This document shows positions 16,526 through 25,097 of a stretch of DNA of 44,297 nucleotides, piece by piece. The notes beneath the pieces were generated by a model that searched no databases, was not told the DNA's origin, and worked only from the letters and a program-made list of their open reading frames with translations. Source of the DNA: Christensenellaceae bacterium (GTDB lineage: Bacteria > Bacillota > Clostridia > Christensenellales > Borkfalkiaceae); the NCBI GenBank assembly GCA_016295005.1, contig JAEDMA010000002.1, forward strand, positions 1-44,297. The letters run 5' to 3'. Numbering within the stretch: the first letter of the stretch is position 1; each line of letters opens with the position of its first letter. The position numbers were made by a program, and so were the translations under genes.

Positions 16526-19500
16526 ATGGTAAAGGGAACAAAGAAGAGAAATAAGATTATCGTTATTCTTGCCGTATTGTTATGCGCGTGCGCGTTTTTT
16601 GCTTGCAACGGCGGAACCGAAACCGTTAAAATAAATCGTAAAGAGATGGTTCTCGATATTTATGCGGAAGAACGACTCGAAGTAACGGGCGAATACGAGA
16701 GAATCTCGTGGTCGTCGGATAACGAAAGGGTTGTAAAGGTAAGCGACGGAACGGTTATCGCGCAAGGCGTCGTCGGGGAAGCGGTGGTTACCGCAACGAC
16801 GAATAAAGGAAGCGTTTCGTGCAAAGTAATCGTCAGAAATCAGGGCGCGACGGTGACGCTTTCGGTAGACGACTGTCCGATAAAAGAAATAGGGTTTGAT
16901 TCTTATTATGAAATATCCTTGTATAAAGACTGCCCGACCGAACTTTCTCTGTCCGCAACGTACGCGGGTAAAAAGTATGCGGCGGACAAGACTTTTACCG
17001 CGGAATTCGACGACGAAACGGTCGTCGGCGTGGTAGACGGTAAATTAGTGGGTAAAGTCGTAGGGGCATCGACGAAAGGCGCTATATACTGTTCGTGGAA
17101 AGGAACGGAAATATTTACGCAGGTAATAGTTACGGTGTATAAATCGAGCGATTTGTTTGCCGAGACCGACGTTATCGACGTTTACGACGTGCTTGAAGAT
17201 TCCAAAAAGAACAGAAGCGAGGAGATTGCCGTTTATTATGTACGGAACGGGGAAAAGGTCGAAAACCCCGAATTGACGATAACCGTTACGGAAGGTGAAG
17301 AGTTTGTCGAAGTAGTCGGCAACACGGTAACCGCAAAGGCCGTCGTTAAAGAAGAGCAGGCCAAAATACGGGTAACTTGTAAAGACGGCGACGAAACGTT
17401 GAGTAAAGAAATCACCGTAAAAGTTCACCCGAATTATATCGAAAAGGCTATGACGGAATTGTCGATAACGGGCGAATATCCCGTCGTGTACGAAGAAAGC
17501 GCCGATCCCGAAGGGAAAAGGAATTCCGTTTACAGATATTACACTAACGAAAAGTGTGCTAATTTAAATAATAAGGCGTGGACGGCTTGGGGGTCGCAAC
17601 TCAGATTTAACGAAACCGCCACCGACGCGTCGGGTTATAAATATAACTATATTTTCAATCAGGGGTATAGGCTTATTTCCGTCGACGTTTATTATACGGG
17701 CGAAAAGGGAATGTCGGTAGGCAGATACGGCGTTTCCAATTACTGTAACGTTAATATGACGCTTAATTCCGACGCCTATTTTATCGAAGACGACGGCGTG
17801 TTTACGAATACTCTCGTAAGCAATAAGTGGGTAACCGTGTACTATGCGCTCGATAAAGCGATAAACAGCATAGACGACGCAACGTTATTTATTCTCAATA
17901 CCTTCTGCGGAGACGTAACCTATCTTTCTTCGCTTAAATTCTATTACGACGACGCCGTGATTAAAAACGCCGATTTAAGTCTTATAGACGTAGAAGAAAG
18001 AACGTTGATGGTTGACGGCAACAATAACAATAAATATATCGCGGGGTTGAACGAGTTTAAGAAGGTATCTTCCAAACTCGTGGAATACGAACGGACGACT
18101 TACGACGGAAAGGACTATATGAAATATAAGTCGGAAAACGCCGCTGCGAACGAACTGAAATTCAACGACCTTAACGCCTTGAAACCCGTTCACGACGATA
18201 CGGGCAAAGCCGTGCAGGTATACGATTTCAGATACTTTAAATTCGGTTTCGTGTATAAAAGCGGAAGTCCCGTTCTGTACGTCTTTAATCCGTTTGCGGG
18301 CGCCAACGAATCGATAATTCTCGAACCGAACCGTAACTTGCGAAATTCTGGCGTAAGAATTTTCTGCGACGGCATGCAGGTCGGTTCGATAGAACCCGAC
18401 AAACGGTACGACGTCGTCGTGTCGATAGGCGGCAAAAATAAGTCGTCGGTATATCTTACGACGACCAAAGCGACGGAATTTTATCTGACCGACTTTGCGT
18501 ACTACAAAGATTTTTCTTTTGCGGCGGAATACGGTTATAATCAACCGCTTATAGCGGAAAACGTAACCGATAACGTACTGTTCTCGGGAAGAACGGTCGA
18601 AGTGTCCGATTTAATCAAAGTATATTATCATTTGCGGGTAATCAAAAATTACGTCGTCAAAAACGTGGTATCCGCCGACGAGTCGGTGGCGCGGTTCGAC
18701 GAACAGAGCAAAAAAATAAATCTCGTTGAGAAAGGGGAAACGACTCTTACGATAACCGTCGAAAAGGACGGTCGCGTTCTCGAAACAAAATGCGGGATAA
18801 AAGTTTATCCGCCCGATTACGTCGGAATAAAATCAGACGTTTACTATATAAACCTAAATAGACCCGAAGAATATTCGCCGTCAATAGAAGCGTTTTCCGA
18901 CGGAGAAAGGTTAGAAGTAAATCGCTTGACGGTTGAAGTCGCGGAAGGCGCAGACGTCGTAAAAACGGAAAACGGCAAAGTACTACCGCTTAAAGTCGGT
19001 GAAGCTACGGTAAGATATTTCTTTACGGGTAAAGACGGGCAGAAGATTTCGGACGAAGTAAAAATTATCGTCTGGGATAACTGTTTTGCAAAAGACGGCG
19101 GTGAACTCGTGTGGAGTGCGAATTCCGGTTCGACGGAAGATTACGCAAAAACGGACGAAGTCGTATGCGGAAGGACGGGAGTTTACCGTTTTTCGCCCAG
19201 ATCGTTGTGGAACGATAAACTCGACGTAGCCGAAACCAACCATTCGTTTACCAAAGTCAATGCGGACGCAGTCAAAGCGAGAGCGAATATGACGGAAAAA
19301 GGGTTTAAGTACGTTACCGTCGAATTCTGTTTAAGCGGCGAAAGCGATCGGATAGGCATTTACGCGCCCTTATATAACGTCGTTGACGGAAAGTACGAAT
19401 GGGTCGGTCATAAAGGCGCCGTGATAAACACTTCGGCAGTCGTAAACAACAATAAAACGAGAATTTTTATTTACGACGAAAGGGGTAACGCGGTAGACGG

Positions 19501-19774
19501 CGCGGTAAAGGCAAACAGATGGTACGTCGCCGTAATAAAATACGAAGTTCCGGAAGACGACGCAAGGGGCGACCGCTACGCGTGTATTCAGATTGCCAAC
19601 TGCAAAGGAACGGTTTATTTCGATAAGGTGAAATATTATACCGACGACGGTTGGAAAAACGATTTTTATAAAGGATCGCCGCTCGAAGACGGATATAAGG
19701 AAGATATTTTCGACGATAACTATAAAGGTTTTTCGTTCGGCGACGGATATAAAAAAGACGTTTTCGAATGTTAA
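16526..19774 (+). CDS. Large surface lipoprotein with bacterial Ig-like domains
   Basis: A 1082-residue lipoprotein; the signal ends at A-F-F-A-C (Cys27). Residues of about 36-105 form a Big_2-type Ig-like domain (I-S-W-S-S-D-N-E-R-V-V-K-V ... G-E-A-V-V-T-A-T). Another Ig-like unit lies near 695-755 (S-A-D-E-S-V-A-R-F-D ... T-T-L-T-I-T-V). Between and after them are beta-sandwich-like units closing in motifs such as L-K-F-Y-Y-D-D and V-Y-F-D-K-V-K-Y-Y-T-D-D, resembling units in the 4164 protein. The C-terminus carries a repeated D-G-Y-K-[EK]-D-[IV]-F and ends in Cys. Glycan binding or surface scaffolding is likely; no catalytic motif was recognised. It starts two bases after the previous stop, with AAGGAG upstream. 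Confidence 0.7.
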   Translation: MVKGTKKRNKIIVILAVLLCACAFFACNGGTETVKINRKEMVLDIYAEERLEVTGEYERISWSSDNERVVKVSDGTVIAQGVVGEAVVTATTNKGSVSCKVIVRNQGATVTLSVDDCPIKEIGFDSYYEISLYKDCPTELSLSATYAGKKYAADKTFTAEFDDETVVGVVDGKLVGKVVGASTKGAIYCSWKGTEIFTQVIVTVYKSSDLFAETDVIDVYDVLEDSKKNRSEEIAVYYVRNGEKVENPELTITVTEGEEFVEVVGNTVTAKAVVKEEQAKIRVTCKDGDETLSKEITVKVHPNYIEKAMTELSITGEYPVVYEESADPEGKRNSVYRYYTNEKCANLNNKAWTAWGSQLRFNETATDASGYKYNYIFNQGYRLISVDVYYTGEKGMSVGRYGVSNYCNVNMTLNSDAYFIEDDGVFTNTLVSNKWVTVYYALDKAINSIDDATLFILNTFCGDVTYLSSLKFYYDDAVIKNADLSLIDVEERTLMVDGNNNNKYIAGLNEFKKVSSKLVEYERTTYDGKDYMKYKSENAAANELKFNDLNALKPVHDDTGKAVQVYDFRYFKFGFVYKSGSPVLYVFNPFAGANESIILEPNRNLRNSGVRIFCDGMQVGSIEPDKRYDVVVSIGGKNKSSVYLTTTKATEFYLTDFAYYKDFSFAAEYGYNQPLIAENVTDNVLFSGRTVEVSDLIKVYYHLRVIKNYVVKNVVSADESVARFDEQSKKINLVEKGETTLTITVEKDGRVLETKCGIKVYPPDYVGIKSDVYYINLNRPEEYSPSIEAFSDGERLEVNRLTVEVAEGADVVKTENGKVLPLKVGEATVRYFFTGKDGQKISDEVKIIVWDNCFAKDGGELVWSANSGSTEDYAKTDEVVCGRTGVYRFSPRSLWNDKLDVAETNHSFTKVNADAVKARANMTEKGFKYVTVEFCLSGESDRIGIYAPLYNVVDGKYEWVGHKGAVINTSAVVNNNKTRIFIYDERGNAVDGAVKANRWYVAVIKYEVPEDDARGDRYACIQIANCKGTVYFDKVKYYTDDGWKNDFYKGSPLEDGYKEDIFDDNYKGFSFGDGYKKDVFEC

Positions 19775-19810
19775 AATCGGAAACGAAAAAAGAGAAGAAA
19801 GGAGAAAAAG

Positions 19811-21430
19811 ATGAAAAAATTACTTACGGTACTTATGACGATTGCGATTTTGTTTTCATGCGTAGGGTGCGGGGGACCCGAAAATCCCGATCCGGGAGAA
19901 GAGAGCGCGACGAAAATAGTAATATATGCCGGCGGTTCGTCGGAATTCAGTTGGTCGCGCGGTTCGGACGAAGAAGCGGTGTATACCGCCGTGCAGGATA
20001 AATTCAAAGCGGATACGGGAATCTCTCTGGATTTCGACGTCGTTTTTTCGGATAAAACGATGAAAGAAAGTCTCGGCGCTAAATTTACCAATCAGCAGAT
20101 AGATATCGTCGTTTCGCATACCGGCGGCGGCGACGGAATAGACGACTGGATGTTCGTCAATAACTATTATTACGACCTTACTTCGGAAATAACGAGTTAC
20201 GGGGCGAATATAGTAAAATACACTAAATGGACGGACGCCGACGGGAATCGTTTCAACGCGCTCAACCGAATGAAAACTTCGGATAACGGCACAAAGATTC
20301 TAGGGTTTCCTTCCGTAATCAATCCTTATAAATTCGGTATACTCGTAAGAAAGGATTGGATGAACGCGCTCGGCTACACCGACGACGCGACCGATTCGAC
20401 TAAAACTCTCGTCGATAATTTCGAAACGTTCGGAGAAATGGCCCTTGCGATGAAAGAAGCGCGTAATCTTAACTTTGCCGTTACGGGCGCGATATTCGAC
20501 CTTGAAAAAGCGGGGCTTATAGGCGCGCACGGACTGGACGCCGGTTTTTATTCCGACGGCATTATGGAAAGCAACGGACAAAAGATAATCGTTCCGGGGG
20601 CGGTAAAACCCGAATATCGTCAGGTGGCGGAACTGGAAAACAGCTGGGCGCAAAGCGGAGTTATTTCCAAGGAAGCGGATAAAAAATTTCTTGCCGACGG
20701 CGAAGTGGATTTTATCGGCGGAAAAACGGGTATCTTCGTACAAGATCCTACCGTTACTCATCTTATAACGGTGGCAAGACGAACGAAAAAGCAGAACCCC
20801 GAAGCCGAATTCACGGTTTTAGGCGCCCTTTATAAAAATAAAGCGGAAGCGGAAAAAGCGAAAACGTCGGGAGCGGACAAAGGTTTTATGAGAAATTCCG
20901 TGGCGACTTTCGGGGCAGTGGTATACCGCGGCTCTGAAAACGCGGAAAACATCGTTAAATTCGTAAACTGGATGTATTCCGACGTGAACAATTACTTGTT
21001 GTGCAGATACGGAATAGAAGGCACGCACTGGGAAAAGGAGGGCGAAAACGGGTATAAATATCTCGGAGAATACAGCCTTATCAATTCGCCGTATTCGGGT
21101 ATTTTGTCGCTCGTCGAGAATCAGGCAATATCAGACCTTACCTATTTCGACTACACCGAAGAAGAGAAATCGTGGATAGAAACCGCGCGAAACGTTACCA
21201 ACTATCTTGAAAACGATACCGTAGATTACTTTTTGAGAAGTAATTTCAATAATAACAACTATTATAGCGAAAGATCAAAGCTGTCCAACATTTTGTCGCC
21301 TATATGGATGGGAAAAAGCAATCCCGACTGGAACGGTTTTGCAAACGCTCAGTCGTCGCTCATTACGTCGTCCACGACGTATTGCAGGGATATGTATCTT
21401 AAATATACGAGTTTAGGCGGTAAAAAATAA
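19811..21430 (+). CDS. Extracellular solute-binding lipoprotein (family 1, LplA-like)
   Basis: A 539-residue lipoprotein with the lipid-anchored Cys at 17 or 20 (F-S-C-V-G-C-G-G). The mature part begins I-V-I-Y-A-G-G-S-S-E-F-S-W. A D-I-V-V-S-H-T-G-G-G segment and an acidic, aromatic C-terminal lobe fit the large LplA/YtcQ-like class of sugar-binding proteins, which pair with LplB/LplC permeases. It therefore completes the importer of 10172-12912. Length is typical of that class. The ribosome site AAGGAG precedes ATG. Confidence 0.85.
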   Translation: MKKLLTVLMTIAILFSCVGCGGPENPDPGEESATKIVIYAGGSSEFSWSRGSDEEAVYTAVQDKFKADTGISLDFDVVFSDKTMKESLGAKFTNQQIDIVVSHTGGGDGIDDWMFVNNYYYDLTSEITSYGANIVKYTKWTDADGNRFNALNRMKTSDNGTKILGFPSVINPYKFGILVRKDWMNALGYTDDATDSTKTLVDNFETFGEMALAMKEARNLNFAVTGAIFDLEKAGLIGAHGLDAGFYSDGIMESNGQKIIVPGAVKPEYRQVAELENSWAQSGVISKEADKKFLADGEVDFIGGKTGIFVQDPTVTHLITVARRTKKQNPEAEFTVLGALYKNKAEAEKAKTSGADKGFMRNSVATFGAVVYRGSENAENIVKFVNWMYSDVNNYLLCRYGIEGTHWEKEGENGYKYLGEYSLINSPYSGILSLVENQAISDLTYFDYTEEEKSWIETARNVTNYLENDTVDYFLRSNFNNNNYYSERSKLSNILSPIWMGKSNPDWNGFANAQSSLITSSTTYCRDMYLKYTSLGGKK

Positions 21431-21927
21431 TGATACGGTTATTGTACGTTCTGGCGGGGATTATCGGTTTTATCGAATGGTATTCCGTCGGGGTGTATTT
21501 TATGGCGAAAAGGTGCGGATATAAAACGCCGTCGTTGTGTTTCGTTCCGTTTATGGCGTTTAAAATTCAGAACAAATTGACGGGTACGTTTACCGTTCTC
21601 ACGATTCCGGTGAAAAAGTATCACGGAATGATGATATCCTTTTTCGCGGTGATACTGTTCGCGTGTTTTTATTTGTTCTGGGGTCAGGAACACCTGCTTG
21701 ACGAAAACGCGAAACTGTCGCTTAAATCCATAATGTTGCTTATAATCGTCGTGTGCGCGCTGCTTATAGAAATAAGTTTGCTGTTCGGCGTAAAAAAGGC
21801 ATACAGAAAGATGAACGTGGAAAAAGAAGGCATGTATACTCTTTTAAGCGTAATACCGTTGTCCGTGCCGTTGCTTATGTATATAGCGAGCAAAAACACT
21901 CCGAAAACGGAAGAAGAAATGTATTAA
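21430..21927 (+). CDS. Small membrane protein of unknown function
   Basis: A 165-residue protein with four hydrophobic segments at about 3-26, 65-85, 100-120 and 135-155. The loop after the first has F-M-A-K-R-C-G-Y-K-T-P and F-V-P-F. The start codon overlaps the stop of the solute-binding gene (TAATG), so it is translationally coupled and is the last gene of the operon. It was not recognised. A helper of the importer or a membrane anchor is possible, but nothing in the sequence proves it. Confidence 0.65.
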   Translation: MIRLLYVLAGIIGFIEWYSVGVYFMAKRCGYKTPSLCFVPFMAFKIQNKLTGTFTVLTIPVKKYHGMMISFFAVILFACFYLFWGQEHLLDENAKLSLKSIMLLIIVVCALLIEISLLFGVKKAYRKMNVEKEGMYTLLSVIPLSVPLLMYIASKNTPKTEEEMY

Positions 21928-21991
21928 AACGCGCTGGGAAAAGACTACGGAACGAACGTTCGTTTACGCTCCGAAAAAAACTCAATAAACG

Positions 21992-22028
21992 AAAAAGCAA
22001 GAAAGTGTTTAACTTCCTTGCTTTTTTT
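21992..22028 (+). terminator. Rho-independent terminator of the first operon
   Basis: Arms AAAAAGCAAG plus AAAGT (21992-22006) and ACTTC plus CTTGCTTTTT (22012-22026) pair with one mismatch and a five-base loop, followed by a run of Ts. A separate 14-base perfect palindrome, AACGAACGTTCGTT (21951-21964), lies upstream. Confidence 0.8.
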
Positions 22029-22088
22029 CTGCGTAAATTTTAAATTAAGCCGCATTTTTGTCGGCTCAAAACCCCGTAACGAAAAAAA

Positions 22089-22871
22089 TCATAATTCCGA
22101 AGTGTGCGTTTCGCCCTTATATTCCGTGGGGGAAACGCCCGTTTCTTTTTTGAAAGTTCTCGAAAAGGAATAAATGTTGGCAAACCCCGTTGCTTCGGCG
22201 ATATAAGAAACGGAATTGTAGTCGCCGAGAAGCAGCCCTTTGGCTTTTTCGATTCTGACGTTCCGAACGTATTGCATAGGGGAAACGTGATAAATTTTTT
22301 TAAATAGCGAGCGAAAATAAATTTCGCTGATACCGGCAATGTCCGCAAGGATTTCGTTCGTAAGATTTTCTTTGTAATGTTCCTGAACGTAAGAAACCGC
22401 CGGTTGAAGAATTTTTCTTTTCTGCGACGCTTCGTAACTAACCGTGTCGGAGAGATGAACCTTGTATAAAATAGTGTAAAAATCGTTGAGCGCGGCGAGT
22501 TTATAACCGTTGCCTTTGGTTGACCAGACCCTGTAAAGACGCTTGAAAATTTTGGCAATTTCCGCGGAATCGCCTATTTTGTACGAATAAAAGTCGGGGA
22601 TATCCGCATCGCTGTCGAATTCTATCATAACGCAAAGGTCGGGTTCTAAAATGCTGTAAGTGTATTCTTTTTGTTTCGGCAGTAAAACGAGATGCTCGTT
22701 GTCGGAAACGTAGTCTTTTCCGTCGCAACGGTAAATTGTTTTTCCGTCGAACTTAAAAGCCACGGCGTACAGTTTTCTGTCCGAGCGGTGAAAGGTCTTT
22801 TTTCTGTCAATATTGATAAAATTTACGGCGTAAATATCTTTAACGATTAAGTTGTCGAGAGAAAATTTCAT
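22089..22871 (-). CDS. AraC-family transcriptional regulator 2
   Basis: A 260-residue protein. Residues 1 to about 140 form a cupin-type sensor domain. From about 160 to 255 is the double helix-turn-helix: L-T-N-E-I-L-A-D-I-A-G-I-S-E-I-Y-F-R-S-L-F-K-K for the first, and S-V-S-Y-I-A-E-A-T-G-F-A-N-I-Y-S-F-S-R-T-F-K-K for the second. It diverges from the GH43-led gene run starting at 23123 and is its likely regulator. A tight G5/C5 hairpin lies in its leader, and no clear ribosome site is seen before its ATG. Confidence 0.9.
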   Translation of the reverse strand: MKFSLDNLIVKDIYAVNFINIDRKKTFHRSDRKLYAVAFKFDGKTIYRCDGKDYVSDNEHLVLLPKQKEYTYSILEPDLCVMIEFDSDADIPDFYSYKIGDSAEIAKIFKRLYRVWSTKGNGYKLAALNDFYTILYKVHLSDTVSYEASQKRKILQPAVSYVQEHYKENLTNEILADIAGISEIYFRSLFKKIYHVSPMQYVRNVRIEKAKGLLLGDYNSVSYIAEATGFANIYSFSRTFKKETGVSPTEYKGETHTSEL

Positions 22872-22882
22872 TTTCGCATATC

Positions 22883-22897
22883 GGGGGGAAAACCCCC
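22883..22897 (-). promoter_or_regulatory. G5-TTTT-C5 hairpin in the AraC-2 leader
   Basis: In the minus-strand transcript, GGGGG-UUUU-CCCCC lies 12-26 bases before the start codon. The only Shine-Dalgarno-like stretch (AAGGGGG) is inside its left arm. The hairpin may hold down translation of the regulator (inference). Confidence 0.35.
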
Positions 22898-22913
22898 TTA
22901 AACCCCGCTTTAT

Positions 22914-22931
22914 AACGATTTTTTAACGATA
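22914..22931. promoter_or_regulatory. Candidate AraC-2 operator: repeated AACGAT
   Basis: AACGAT occurs at 22914-22919 and 22925-22930 (AACGATA to 22931). Its reverse complement, TATCGTT(T), occurs at 22993-23000 and 23012-23019 (19-base period). The four copies bracket the divergent promoters. Regulator binding is inferred from recurrence only. Confidence 0.35.
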
Positions 22932-22941
22932 GTATAAGTAA

Positions 22942-22970
22942 AGTATAACAAACGTACGGGAAATAGTCAA
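22942..22970 (-). promoter_or_regulatory. Promoter of AraC regulator 2
   Basis: On the minus strand, TTGACT (22970-22965), 17 bases, then TATACT (22947-22942). The transcript would begin about 60 bases before the ATG and contain the G5/C5 hairpin. Confidence 0.7.
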
Positions 22971-23025
22971 TAGAGAATGACGGAAAATTTATTATCGTTT
23001 TGGTTAAATAATATCGTTTATGCTA

Positions 23026-23053
23026 TTTACGAAAATAATAATGATTATATAAT
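23026..23053 (+). promoter_or_regulatory. Possible promoter of the second operon
   Basis: A perfect -10, TATAAT (23048-23053), follows a weak -35, TTTACG (23026-23031), after 16 bases. An alternative is TTGGTT (23000-23005) with TGC-TATTTA (23024-23029). A poor -35 fits an activator-dependent promoter next to the TATCGTT copies. Confidence 0.4.
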
Positions 23054-23122
23054 GATAGTCGAAACGTAATAAAACTCGGGAAGAAAATCGGGTTTTATAA
23101 AGAAAAACGAACGGTAAAAAGA

Positions 23123-24052
23123 ATGAGAATTATTTATGATAAAGACAATCAGCCTAAGTCGCAGGCGGACCCGTATATAATCTTTGCCGAAGGCAGATAT
23201 TATATTTACGCCACGGGTGAAAAGGGCGTTGCGGTATATACGGCGACCGCAATCGACGGCGAATGGGAATATCTCGGGTCGGCGCTTGAAACGGATGGTG
23301 AAAAAGATTTCTGGGCGCCTTGCGTTATAAACGAAAACGGCAAGTATTATATGTATTACTCGTCGGTTAAAAACGAGTCTGCCGATTGTCACGACGAAAG
23401 GATAAAAGTCGCCGTGTCCGACCGTCCCGACGGCGGTTTCGAATACGTAAAAGACTTGCTCGAACCCTTTTCGATAGACCCTCACGTGGTGAAAAGCGGA
23501 AACGGGCTGTATATATTCTATTCGGTAAACGACTGGGAAGCGGAGCGAGCGGGAACGTATATCGTTTTGCAGAAAATGGATTCGCCCCTTTCGGTAACGG
23601 GTGAACCCGTCGCGGTCGTAAGACCGACGCTCGACGAAGAAATTTTTCAGCGCAACAGATTTAAAAAGGGTCAGCACTGGCACACTATAGAAGGAGCGTT
23701 TTATTTCCGCGAAGGCGATTATCATTATCTTATATATAGCGGAAACTGCTGGCAAAGCAAATATTACTTTTTGGGTTACGCCGTAGGAAAGGGTAAAGAA
23801 GACGACTTAACCAAAATAAAATTCAATAAATATCCGTCGGATAGCGTTTACGCCCCCTTGATATCGGCAAACGAATTCGAATCGGGAACGGGGCATAACA
23901 GCGTGATAAAAATCGACGGCGAATACTATTGCGTGTATCACGGAAGAGATACGGGCGACGTTACGCCGTACGACAACCGAAGCGCGAGAGCCTGTAAACT
24001 TGTCGTAAAAGACGGAGTTTTAACGGCGAAAAGGTATAAAGATAAATTATAA
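23123..24052 (+). CDS. Cytosolic glycoside hydrolase family 43 protein
   Basis: A 309-residue five-bladed beta-propeller without a signal peptide. The family's three acidic residues fit Asp16 (S-Q-A-D-P-Y, general base), Asp119 (F-S-I-D-P-H-V, pKa modulator) and Glu190 (T-I-E-G-A-F, general acid). Blade motifs such as Y-Y-M-Y-Y-S and H-Y-L-I-Y-S-G-N are typical. GH43 enzymes mainly remove arabinofuranose or xylose, some galactose. Being intracellular, it probably trims imported oligosaccharides. It is the first gene of a co-directional run; its ribosome site is weak. Confidence 0.85.
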   Translation: MRIIYDKDNQPKSQADPYIIFAEGRYYIYATGEKGVAVYTATAIDGEWEYLGSALETDGEKDFWAPCVINENGKYYMYYSSVKNESADCHDERIKVAVSDRPDGGFEYVKDLLEPFSIDPHVVKSGNGLYIFYSVNDWEAERAGTYIVLQKMDSPLSVTGEPVAVVRPTLDEEIFQRNRFKKGQHWHTIEGAFYFREGDYHYLIYSGNCWQSKYYFLGYAVGKGKEDDLTKIKFNKYPSDSVYAPLISANEFESGTGHNSVIKIDGEYYCVYHGRDTGDVTPYDNRSARACKLVVKDGVLTAKRYKDKL

Positions 24053-24065
24053 AACGGTGAAAAGA

Positions 24066-25058
24066 ATGAAAGAAGCAAGAATCGGCATTTTCGGAATCGG
24101 TCATAACCACGGAGCGCCCGCCGTACAGGCGTTAAAGAATCTTAAAAACGTAAAAATCGTAGGTTTATACGAAGAAGACGACGAAACGTACGCCAAAAGG
24201 CTGAAAGAAAATCCTACGGTTTACGGCGATATTCCGAGAATGGGTAAAGAAGAACTCTTTTCAACGGGGCTTACCGCCGCGTTCGTGGAAGAAAGCGTTC
24301 CGAAGTTGGTAAAAAGGGCGACCGAATGCGCGGAACACGGCTTGCACGTTCATATGGATAAACCTGCGGGGACCGACCTTGACGAATATAAAAAGTTTCT
24401 TACCGTCGTCAAAGAAAAGAACCTGGTATTCCAGACGGGGTATATGTACCGTTATAACGCCGGAATAAAATACGCTGTCGAAAAGGCGAAAGACGGTTCG
24501 CTCGGGAAGATATACAACGTTACGGCGCAGATGAGTACCAAACACCCCGAGTGGTTCAAAAAGCAACTGTTAAGTTATAACGTAAAAGCGCCCGTCGCCT
24601 TTATTTTCGGCGGTCACCTTATAGATTTGTGTATGAAAGTAAAAGGCGTTCCCGAAAACCTTACGGCGTATCACACGGTATCGGGCGACGGCGGAATAGA
24701 TTTCGAAGACACGTCTTTGATAGTAATGAAATACAAAGACGGACTTGCGACGGTAAAAGTATCGTCGATAGAAGCCAACGGCTGGGGAATGAGAGAGTTT
24801 ACCGTGTTCGGGGAAAAAGGTTCGGTGTGCGTAAGACCGCTTGAAAACCCGACGGTGGTAACGGAAACTTTAAACGGCGACGAAAAACCGTGGAGCGACG
24901 TTCATAACACGGTAAACGTTGAAGAAAAAGGTAGATACGACGATATGGTAAAAGAATTCGTCGAAGAAATTCTCGACGAAAGGGAAAACGATACCGACGT
25001 CGGATATGAGTACGAATTGCAAAAACTCACCTTGCTTGCCTGCGGATACGAAGTTTAA
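24066..25058 (+). CDS. Gfo/Idh/MocA-family oxidoreductase
   Basis: About 330 residues from ATG 24066, preceded by GGTGA at good spacing. A GTG nine bases upstream is the alternative start. The N-terminal Rossmann fold has G-I-F-G-I-G-H-N-H-G. The family signature appears as M-D-K-P-A-G (usually E-K-P), and G-G-H-L-I-D-L carries the likely catalytic His/Asp. The family oxidises or reduces sugars and inositols with NAD(P), or, in some members, cleaves glycosides by a transient oxidation. Its position directly after the cytosolic GH43 suggests work on the released sugar (inference). Confidence 0.85.
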   Translation: MKEARIGIFGIGHNHGAPAVQALKNLKNVKIVGLYEEDDETYAKRLKENPTVYGDIPRMGKEELFSTGLTAAFVEESVPKLVKRATECAEHGLHVHMDKPAGTDLDEYKKFLTVVKEKNLVFQTGYMYRYNAGIKYAVEKAKDGSLGKIYNVTAQMSTKHPEWFKKQLLSYNVKAPVAFIFGGHLIDLCMKVKGVPENLTAYHTVSGDGGIDFEDTSLIVMKYKDGLATVKVSSIEANGWGMREFTVFGEKGSVCVRPLENPTVVTETLNGDEKPWSDVHNTVNVEEKGRYDDMVKEFVEEILDERENDTDVGYEYELQKLTLLACGYEV

Positions 25059-25097
25059 CCGAAAGCGGCAACCGTAAATAAAAGGAAAACTAAAAAA

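Noticed and set aside
14911..16608. A 565-codon minus-strand frame opposite the cytosolic beta-helix gene.
   Set aside because: It is a shadow produced by the codon bias of the real gene. It has no ribosome site, the product is Phe/Val/Arg-rich without domains, and similar shadows lie opposite most genes here.
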